From the NCBI GenBank assembly GCA_965229635.1, contig OZ245894.1, forward strand, positions 8,184,001-8,248,000: a stretch of 64,000 nucleotides of DNA, in the 5' to 3' direction. The notes under the pieces are model-generated. The model had not been told where the DNA came from and made no database searches. It saw nothing but the letters and a program-made list of their open reading frames with translations. Made by a program: the position numbers and the translations under genes. The stretch comes from BQJU01 sp965229635 (GTDB taxonomy: Bacteria; Bacteroidota; Bacteroidia; Chitinophagales; Saprospiraceae). Positions 51,398 to 58,569 of this stretch are shown here, piece after piece; positions within the stretch are counted from its first letter, which is position 1, and every line of letters starts with the position of its first letter.

Positions 51398-54220
51398 TCA
51401 ATTCCCATAGGCCTCCAACAATTCCTCCGGAATAAACAGGTAAATAATCGCATTGCGGTCTCTTTCACTAACCACTTCTTTGACCGAGCCTTCCAGGAGG
51501 ATTGGGTCCAGCTTTTTGGAATATACCGAGATCATTTCCTTGAGGTAGCAGCCTCGTAAATTGGGTAGGTCATTATTGCGAAAATTGGTGATGGGTACCT
51601 TTTTGCTCACCGCCGTTCCGGCAAAGCGTTCCTCCCCACTTTGCGGCAGGACGGTGATTTCTTCGTAGTAATAGCTTTTATCCAAATTGCCGCTGAAAGT
51701 GCTTTGTCCAACGATATCCGCACTCCCCTGAATGAAGACTTTGATCTTATCGCGATCGGTCTTTTTCAGGGTGTGCAAGGCTTCGGTCACAAAAGCACCA
51801 ATCGTTGGGCCGTAGTTTTTGCGAAAGTCGCTTTTGCTCATAAAATATTCGCCGGGACCGAATAGCAATTTCACCGCCTTATCGGCATCTTTCAGGCGCA
51901 CCTCAAAATAACGGCCTTTATAACCCTCCACCACCTCATCATCCGGATGGAAAACAGCATCCCAGTAAGGGCGATCTACTTCAAAGCTCTCCGCCCACTC
52001 CTCAACCGTTACCGGCTCCAATTCCACATCCGTACCATACTCCTCCTTGATGGCAGCTTCTTCTTGTTTCAGTTCTTCGGCTTGCTCCGCCTGCTCGTCA
52101 ATTTCATCAGCCACCTCCTGGGTTTCCTGCTCCAGTTTTTCTTCCTGCTGTTCCGCATCATTTAGATCACCTTCCAGTTCTTCCAGTTCCGGTTCAGCCT
52201 GCTCCTGCTCCTTTAAAATATCTTTGATCTTCTGTTCCAATTCCTCCTTGCTCAGGCAATCTGACTTTTCGTCAAAAAGATTGTACCGATCAATGAAGTC
52301 ACGGACTTTTTCATCAAGTGAATTTGTGTTGCTTCCAGCCTGATCCATCAGGTCCTTCAGGCCAGACTTTTCGGCCACCAATTGCACGAGTTCGCCTTTG
52401 AGTTGATCCAGATTACTGAGTTTCGAATCATACAATCCCTTCACCTGATCCACCTTCTGCCCAATATTTTCGACCTTTTCCTGTAGCTTGGTTTTTTTAC
52501 CGGTCAGGCCCTCTACAAATGAGCCAATGGCATTGGCTTTTCCAATGAGTTTATCAACTTTGGCAATCGTTTTCTCAGCCACCGGAACGCCATCCTTGGG
52601 CAGCTTCAATTTATTTTGAAATAGGTTCAAATCCGACAACTTACCCAGCAACTTTCCCGGTAAATCCAGCAGGCCTCCCAGCTTCTTTTTAACCTTGCCC
52701 TGCTTTTCGTCCAAGCCGGAAATCTTCAGGAGTAACTTTTTCAGGTCCTCCTCACAATCCGCAATCTCTGCCTCCAGCTCTTTCTCCGGTTTCAAATCTT
52801 CCAAAGCCTTATTCAAATCATCCACTTTTTCATCCAGCTTTTTGGCTTCCTCGGCCTCTTTTTGCACCGCCTTGGTTTCCCTGTCCAATTCTTGCTGCTC
52901 CTTTGCAAGATCTGCCGCTTTGTCTTCCAGGTTGGCCAATTCATCCGTGATCTTGTCTTTGGCATTAGTTAGCTTTTTCAGTTCGTCGAGCAGCTGATCT
53001 TTTAAGTCATTTTCCTGCTGCACCTGATCAACCAAATCTCCGGCCTCGTTGCTCACTTCGCCCACCTGTTGTTTCAACTCATCCAGGATTTTACGTGGGC
53101 GGTCTTCAAGCTTTTCCTGTAGTTCTTTTTGTTTTTGTTCTAAATTATCCAACTGCTTTTCCAACCCATCAACAGCGGAAGTACGGTCTTTGATTTTGTC
53201 TTCCAGATCATTGGCTTTCTTGGCCAGATCATCATAGCGGTCTTTAAGTTTATTGGAGTTATCCACCAAATCCTTAGCCTTTTTGCCAAGATCCTCCCCC
53301 TCTTTGAATAGGTCACCAATTTTGTTAAACAGTCCTTTGAAGGGCAACTTCAGTTTGAGATTTTTTAGCGCCCCCAAAATATCCCTGGCCGCATTAATTT
53401 TGGATAATAAACCCGTCGGTTCAGGCAGAAATGTTCCTAATTTGGCATTCAACCCACCTAATGCGCCCTGTAGCAGTCCCAAATTGGGCTTGGCGTTTTG
53501 CAGCGCATTTTTCACCCCATCGATCTTATCCTTCGTTTCCGGCCCCAACGGCAATTGATTCACCCGGTCTTTCAACTCAGCGATTTGCTGCTTTTTGTTC
53601 ATGTTATCCAAATCGTCTTCGGGGTCTGATTGGGCTGCAGTAGACGGATCATCCAAAGGTTTGAGTTGATTGCCCTTTTCGTCAAAATAGCCGAGGGCGT
53701 GCCCCAGTTTCATGTATTTCTTCGGCAGCTCATCCAATGATCCGGCCGGTGCTTTTTCCACCTTTTTCACCTCATTAGGACAGTGGTCTTTCATACGGGT
53801 AGAAAGATTTATGGCTCGTCGGCTGCTCTGAAACCCCTCCTCTTTCCAGGCTTCAGCATTGGATTCCTGCCGGTCGATAAACTTTTTAAACTCGGGATTC
53901 AATTCGTATTCGTAGGCAAAATAGCTCTCCAACTGGTTGAGGCGTAGGCAGCTCTTGCCATTCAAGGCATTGGATTGGTATCGGGTTTTCCAGGTCGGGT
54001 CCTGCTGCATTTGGCTTTTGATCTGCTTTACTTTCTGGTATGCACCCTTAAACTGCTGGGTACGTTGCACATCCCCCGCCTTAGCCGGTGCCATCGGGGC
54101 TTCGAGTTGGACCGAAAAGATATCGGGTGAACAATCGTTGTCTTCACAAACTGGGTTGGTTTGAGCCGATAGGGCGAAGGAAACCATTAAGTAAAACAGG
54201 AATTGGGGTAGCCATTTCAT
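51398..54220 (-). CDS. Giant secreted coiled-coil protein with degenerate OmpA-like C-terminus
   Basis: The 940-residue protein has a signal peptide (VSFALSAQ), an N-terminal Cys-containing region of about 210 residues, and then about 500 residues of dense heptad coiled coil, very rich in Lys, Glu, Asp, Leu and Gln. The last 130 residues resemble an OmpA-like domain (DKIKVFIQGSADIVGQSTFSGNL; RDRNAIIYLFIPEE) but lack the usual N-x-x-L-S-x-x-R-A sequence, so peptidoglycan binding is uncertain. It could form a periplasmic rod or tether. No family is recognised with certainty. Confidence 0.65.
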   Translation of the reverse strand: MKWLPQFLFYLMVSFALSAQTNPVCEDNDCSPDIFSVQLEAPMAPAKAGDVQRTQQFKGAYQKVKQIKSQMQQDPTWKTRYQSNALNGKSCLRLNQLESYFAYEYELNPEFKKFIDRQESNAEAWKEEGFQSSRRAINLSTRMKDHCPNEVKKVEKAPAGSLDELPKKYMKLGHALGYFDEKGNQLKPLDDPSTAAQSDPEDDLDNMNKKQQIAELKDRVNQLPLGPETKDKIDGVKNALQNAKPNLGLLQGALGGLNAKLGTFLPEPTGLLSKINAARDILGALKNLKLKLPFKGLFNKIGDLFKEGEDLGKKAKDLVDNSNKLKDRYDDLAKKANDLEDKIKDRTSAVDGLEKQLDNLEQKQKELQEKLEDRPRKILDELKQQVGEVSNEAGDLVDQVQQENDLKDQLLDELKKLTNAKDKITDELANLEDKAADLAKEQQELDRETKAVQKEAEEAKKLDEKVDDLNKALEDLKPEKELEAEIADCEEDLKKLLLKISGLDEKQGKVKKKLGGLLDLPGKLLGKLSDLNLFQNKLKLPKDGVPVAEKTIAKVDKLIGKANAIGSFVEGLTGKKTKLQEKVENIGQKVDQVKGLYDSKLSNLDQLKGELVQLVAEKSGLKDLMDQAGSNTNSLDEKVRDFIDRYNLFDEKSDCLSKEELEQKIKDILKEQEQAEPELEELEGDLNDAEQQEEKLEQETQEVADEIDEQAEQAEELKQEEAAIKEEYGTDVELEPVTVEEWAESFEVDRPYWDAVFHPDDEVVEGYKGRYFEVRLKDADKAVKLLFGPGEYFMSKSDFRKNYGPTIGAFVTEALHTLKKTDRDKIKVFIQGSADIVGQSTFSGNLDKSYYYEEITVLPQSGEERFAGTAVSKKVPITNFRNNDLPNLRGCYLKEMISVYSKKLDPILLEGSVKEVVSERDRNAIIYLFIPEELLEAYGN

Positions 54221-54275
54221 AAGTCAAGATTTTAAGTATTTGGGGTTCGTTCCAGTCAACGATGCTGGAAGCTTT

Positions 54276-54325
54276 ACAAAAAAGAGGAGTTAGTAAGTAT
54301 TTTGCAACACTCACTAACTCCTCTT
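54276..54325 (-). terminator. Intrinsic terminator after the M43 protease gene
   Basis: AAGAGGAGTTAGT (54282-54294) pairs exactly with ACTAACTCCTCTT (54313-54325), with further pairing inward after one mismatch. On the minus strand it is followed by a U-run (plus-strand A run ending at 54283). It lies 28 bp behind the stop codon. Confidence 0.9.
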
Positions 54326-54352
54326 AAAAGTAGGAATAGCTAGTGGATTTTT

Positions 54353-56716
54353 CTAATTACTTGATTCCGTTGATGTTCCCTCCGTTGCAGTGACCGATTC
54401 ATTAATTTGGTCTTGGGTACGGGCATAATTCCAGACAATAGCTTTCTTTACCTCTCCAATCAGATTATAACCACCCTCGTACCTTCCTATTTGCATGAAC
54501 CCATCCGTACCGTTGAATGGAGGCACATCACTCTTGGTCGCTACGAGCGTTCCATCCTGATAGAGCTTCATCGTTTTGCTGATTTCATCATAGGTCACTG
54601 CCACATGATGCCAGCCTGATGGAAAGGGATTTGGGGCCTTTACCAAAGCCCATTGATTATTGTGCCCGGCTGCCAAATGGTAGTTATTATGGTTTGCAAT
54701 CCAAAATGCGTGTTGAGCAGAACCTCGTCCAGAGATGATATTATTTTCCTTGCCGTTTTGCGGGGCCGATAATTTCACCCAGGCTTCTTTCGTGTACGAC
54801 TTGGTGAGTCTGGCTCCCAAATTTCTACCGTCATTTGGGTTATTAATCCTGAGCAATTCGGCTACCTCCGCTACAATTCCGGTTGCGGCCTCCTGTATTT
54901 GCTGTTCTGAACGCGCATATCCCCAAACGATCACTTTTTTCACCTCTCCATTTAAATTATAACCGTTATCATATCTCCCTATTTGCATAAACCCGTCCGT
55001 ACCATTAAATGGCGGCACATTGGTTTTGGTAGACACCAATTCTCCATCCTGATAAAGTTTCATGATTTTGCTGCTTTCGTCGTAGGTCACTGCCACGTGA
55101 TGCCAGCCTGTTGGAAAAGGAGCTGGAGCCTTCACCAAAGCCCACTGATTATTGTGACCCGCTGCCAAATGGTAGTTATTGTGGTTTGCAATCCAAAAAG
55201 CGTGTTGTGCGGAACTTCCTCGTCCAGATATAATATTGTTTTCCTTGCCATTGCGGGCAGAGGATAGATTGACCCAGGCCTCTTTGGTGTAGGATTTAGT
55301 CAACTGGGCGTCCAGGCTTATTCCGTCACTTGGTTCGTCAATTGCAAACCTTTTTGGCTCTGATACCAAAACACCGGAGTTGATGATTTGCTCTTCACTG
55401 CGGGCATAACTCCAAACGGCTACGCCTCTTACTTCTCCAATCAGATTATAGCTATTTTCGAATCTTCCTATCTGCATAAATCCTTCGTCACCATTAACCG
55501 GGGCTACATTGGTATTTTTGCCCACCAACTTACCATCCTGATAGAGTTTCATCGTTCTGGTACCTTCGTTATAAGTTACTGCTACGTGATGCCATCCGGC
55601 AGGAAAGGGAGCGGGAGCTTTTACCTGAGCCCACTGCCCATTATGCCCGGCTGCCAAATGGTAGTTATTATGGTTTGCAATCCAAAATGCATGTTCAGAT
55701 GAACTTCTTCCAGAAATAATATTGTTTTCCTTGCCGTTTTGCGGGGCAGACAATTTCACCCAGGCTTCTTTTGTATACGACTTGGTCAGTGTAGCCGTTA
55801 AGTTGATGCCATCACCAGCATTATTGATCTTGTGCAGTTCCGGACGAGAAACCAATTTGCCGTCCGTTCCACCACATCCATTATTCAAATAATTCCGTGC
55901 ACTCAAGAAGGCATAGACCATTCTCCTTGCCTGCTGTGAGGTGAATCCAGACCGGCATTCAAATCGAGTGTAAGCCATCATATTTCTCGTGTCCGGAGTA
56001 TACGCTGCATCTCCTGTATAATTGCAATCACTATCCACTTTTCTTGACAACACAGGATCGGCTGGAGTGTCACAAATTAAATCACCGCGAATGGCACAAT
56101 CGCTTCCATCAATCGCCTCAGTTCCCTGATAAGTTTCGTGTGTATGGTATAAGCCAAAGTAGTGTCCCATTTCGTGAGAAAAAGTAGAAGGATTGTCAAT
56201 GTGACTGTTGTTCATTATAAGGAAGTCATCCTCTTCATAAGGAAAATTTGCCCATGAAGTTGAAGTGTTTTTACAGCAATAAACATTAATCACATTGGAT
56301 ACGTTGTTTGCCACTGCAATCCCAGCATCAGTTGCATTACCATCCTCTAAATTCGAATTATAATAAGTGTCATTATTGATATACTTGACATCACAAAGCA
56401 CAAAAACCATATTCATGCTTTGGTAAAAATTGTTCACCCTGTTAAGGCTTGCTTCAACACTTGCCCTTGTGGTTCCTCCACTACCATCACTCTTCCTAAG
56501 AATATGAGCAACAACGGGTATTTCAACACCTTCACTTCGTTGAATCTTTGATGCTGCCAGGTCAAAATTAGCCAAGCCCTCGCGAAACGCACTGCCTTCA
56601 CCATCTAGTAGCTCTGCTGCTTTGGGGTCTACAACAAATCCACAAGCAGCTTGCTGAGCAACACCACTGGTTATAAATAAGTATAAACACAGAACGAAAG
56701 TAATTACGTTTTTCAT
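54353..56716 (-). CDS. Secreted M43 metalloprotease with three LamG domains
   Basis: The 787-residue protein has a signal peptide (TSGVAQ), a pappalysin-like M43 domain with zinc motif HEMGHYFGLYH (H181, H185, H191) and a Met-turn (MMAYT near residue 247). Three laminin-G-like domains of about 150 residues follow, starting near residues 290, 450 and 610, each with AFWIANHNNYHLAAGHN and WHHVAVTYDE. These domains bind glycans or proteins. The three are nearly identical, so they arose by recent duplication. No T9SS sorting domain is visible at the C-terminus, so export could be by another route. Likely extracellular proteolysis. Confidence 0.88.
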   Translation of the reverse strand: MKNVITFVLCLYLFITSGVAQQAACGFVVDPKAAELLDGEGSAFREGLANFDLAASKIQRSEGVEIPVVAHILRKSDGSGGTTRASVEASLNRVNNFYQSMNMVFVLCDVKYINNDTYYNSNLEDGNATDAGIAVANNVSNVINVYCCKNTSTSWANFPYEEDDFLIMNNSHIDNPSTFSHEMGHYFGLYHTHETYQGTEAIDGSDCAIRGDLICDTPADPVLSRKVDSDCNYTGDAAYTPDTRNMMAYTRFECRSGFTSQQARRMVYAFLSARNYLNNGCGGTDGKLVSRPELHKINNAGDGINLTATLTKSYTKEAWVKLSAPQNGKENNIISGRSSSEHAFWIANHNNYHLAAGHNGQWAQVKAPAPFPAGWHHVAVTYNEGTRTMKLYQDGKLVGKNTNVAPVNGDEGFMQIGRFENSYNLIGEVRGVAVWSYARSEEQIINSGVLVSEPKRFAIDEPSDGISLDAQLTKSYTKEAWVNLSSARNGKENNIISGRGSSAQHAFWIANHNNYHLAAGHNNQWALVKAPAPFPTGWHHVAVTYDESSKIMKLYQDGELVSTKTNVPPFNGTDGFMQIGRYDNGYNLNGEVKKVIVWGYARSEQQIQEAATGIVAEVAELLRINNPNDGRNLGARLTKSYTKEAWVKLSAPQNGKENNIISGRGSAQHAFWIANHNNYHLAAGHNNQWALVKAPNPFPSGWHHVAVTYDEISKTMKLYQDGTLVATKSDVPPFNGTDGFMQIGRYEGGYNLIGEVKKAIVWNYARTQDQINESVTATEGTSTESSN

Positions 56717-56806
56717 AAGTTTTAATTTTAAAAAATATAGGGTTTTAGGTAATTCAGCCCCAGGGCTTTGATAATCAATTTGATTCCTATGTGTTTTTAT
56801 ATTAAA
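56717..56806. other. Short AT-rich gap
   Basis: This gap lies between the start of the M43 gene and the end of the DUF4377 gene on the same strand. It is AT-rich, with no further feature. Confidence 0.3.
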
Positions 56807-57355
56807 TTAGTAGGCAACATCTGATAAAAGTATGATATTGCCTTTGCTGACTTTGAAAGTACATTGTACCGTCTGATTATCTGACAATGCTGCTGACAAT
56901 TTCTCTTGCAATGAAGGGGAAGCAAACGATATTTGAACTTGATTAAAGAGCTGATAATTTTCATTCTCTTCTGTTATTAAAGAATTGTCTAATTCGAGGC
57001 TAAACGCTTTATCTTCACCAACAAAATCTTTTTCAACTTCCTTTATTAACTTATAGGAATGCGTCCTGCCGTCTCTTGAAGGACCATCCAGTTTGTCCTT
57101 CAGCACCTTTAGTTTATAGGTATACCCCCATTCATATTCAAATCCCTGGATGTTCTCAAAGATGGGCGTCCAGGCTTCGTCATTTTTCTCTTTTATCAGA
57201 AAACAAAGTTGACTCCCTTCTCCGTAGCATACGTCCTTGTAGTAGTTGATTTCAATATCAATACCATCATCAGTTTTCATTGAATCTTTATTAAGGTTTG
57301 ACTTACAGGCACAAGACGCAAGAAGTAAAATGGTAAGAATGGCTGCGGATTTCAT
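56807..57355 (-). CDS. DUF4377-like lipoprotein
   Basis: The 182-residue protein has a short signal peptide with lipobox (LLLASC). The mature part reads VCYGEGSQLCFLIKEKNDEAW, then ENIQGFEYEWGYTYKLKVLK, which matches the DUF4377 pattern of a Cys pair followed by W and the G-F-x-Y-E-x-G-Y core. Related domains occur in META/HslJ-type lipoproteins. The rest has no recognised motif. It lies upstream of the M43 gene on the same strand. Confidence 0.78.
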   Translation of the reverse strand: MKSAAILTILLLASCACKSNLNKDSMKTDDGIDIEINYYKDVCYGEGSQLCFLIKEKNDEAWTPIFENIQGFEYEWGYTYKLKVLKDKLDGPSRDGRTHSYKLIKEVEKDFVGEDKAFSLELDNSLITEENENYQLFNQVQISFASPSLQEKLSAALSDNQTVQCTFKVSKGNIILLSDVAY

Positions 57356-57405
57356 AATTGAGTTGATTTATGTCGCCTACTCTTTTCAGGATTTTCGGCT
57401 TCCTC

Positions 57406-57738
57406 CTAGGGACCACAATTGGAGATCAGCATGACCTCCAACTGGCCATAAAAATTGGGTTTTAGGTGTTGCCCCATTGCCAACCAACAATGGTGGTAAT
57501 GATTGCTTTCACAATTTAGGGGTAAGCGCACGTTCCCGACAAATTTTAGAGAGTCAATGGGCTGAATGGTAGCTCTGGTGTGCTGAATGGTTATTTTTGT
57601 CAAAATATCGGCACCGATACGGCATTCAATATCGTGATCCAGGATCAACTGTCTTCGGATTTGAGCGACCTTCCAGCAGGCACGTATTGGCTGCGCAGTG
57701 AAAGAGGAGAAGTAGTGCCGTTGGTAATTATGCGGTAG
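57406..57738 (+). pseudogene. Frameshifted T9SS-cargo remnant with sorting-domain tail
   Basis: In frame from 57550, the last 63 codons end LSDLPAGTYWLRSERGEVV and then PLVIMR and stop, the exact shape of a T9SS type A sorting-domain tail. Upstream in another frame (from about 57455) the DNA reads LPTNNGGNDCFHNLG, consistent with a shifted part of the same former protein. There is no start or signal peptide. This is the decayed 3' end of a secreted-protein gene. Confidence 0.55.
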
Positions 57739-58523
57739 GCTGAAGAGGAGAAGCAGGGTCGATGTTGCAAACATCTCCCAAGCGAGGAGGCGGGGGGAGA
57801 CGGTTGAGACAGTATCAACTTCGCCAGAGTCCTTCGCCATAGGCTTCGGCCGCCGGAGAAGGCTTCGTCGATCAAAGAAGGTCGATGTTGCAAACATCTC
57901 CCGAGCGAGTTTTTTGTTTATGAGGTTTATGAACGTTTATCACGTCTATGCTGCCTCCTAAAGCCTAAAGCCCAAATCCTACCACCTAATAAATTCTGAA
58001 AATTCTGCTCTAAAAAGGCCCTCTCCCAGAGGACAAATCCGGAAGAAGGCCATTTATATACTTCATAGACTGATTTCTTTTTTAGTTTAGAGTTTAGGGG
58101 TTTAGTTTAGAGTGTAGGGGTTTAGAGTGTAGGGGTTTAGAGTTTAGAGAATTTGCACGCCTAGTCATTCTGCAGATTCTTTGGTATTGGGAATCCTGCT
58201 TTTATTTTTTGGGGTTGAAGGTTAATGGTTAAAGTTTAGGCGGGGGAGACGGTTGAGACAGGGGAGGTAGAGTATCGTCGATGTTGCAAACATCTCCCGA
58301 GCGAGTTTATTGGTTTATGAGGTTTATGGAAGTTTATCAGGTTTATGCTGCCTCCTAAAGCCTAACGCCCAAAACCTAAATCCTACATCATTCTGGAAAT
58401 TCTGCTTCAATTCTGCTTTTTGCAATGGTAATGGGTGAGGTGGTGATGGGTGTTTTCCTTGATTTGCCATCCTAAAACCTAACGCCCAAAACCTAAATCC
58501 TACACCATCCTGCTCCTGAAAAC
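57739..58523. repeat. Composite intergenic repeats, several copies
   Basis: Two GTCGATGTTGCAAACATC modules (57759 and 57881) flank GAGACGGTTGAGACAGTATC and TTCGCC words. A long run of TTTAGAG/TAGGGG strings follows (58085-58150), then GCAGATTCTTTGGTATTGG, GGTTAATGGTTAAAGTTTAG (58220-58239), a third GTCGATGTTGCAAACATC (58278) and CCTAACGCCCAAAACCTAAA strings. No gene is present. The run at 58220 shows the unoccupied form of the IS target. Confidence 0.8.
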
Positions 58524-58545
58524 AGGAAGAGCCGAAGCTCTTCCT
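58524..58545 (-). terminator. Hairpin behind the T9SS adhesin-like gene
   Basis: AGGAAGAGC (58524-58532) and GCTCTTCCT (58537-58545) form a perfect stem with a CGAA loop, 24 bp after the stop on the minus strand, followed by a TGTTTTC sequence on that strand. Confidence 0.7.
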
Positions 58546-58569
58546 GGCCTATCGTGTATGAGGAATAAA

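Noticed and set aside
52047..52997. Plus-strand Ser/Phe-rich frames
   Set aside because: These are antisense to the Lys/Glu-rich coiled-coil gene; poly-Ser results from reading Glu/Leu codons backwards.
58085..58150. TTTAGGG-like strings as a linear chromosome telomere
   Set aside because: The strings occur inside the window between genes, in both orientations and in several gaps, mixed with other modules; they are part of a dispersed repeat.
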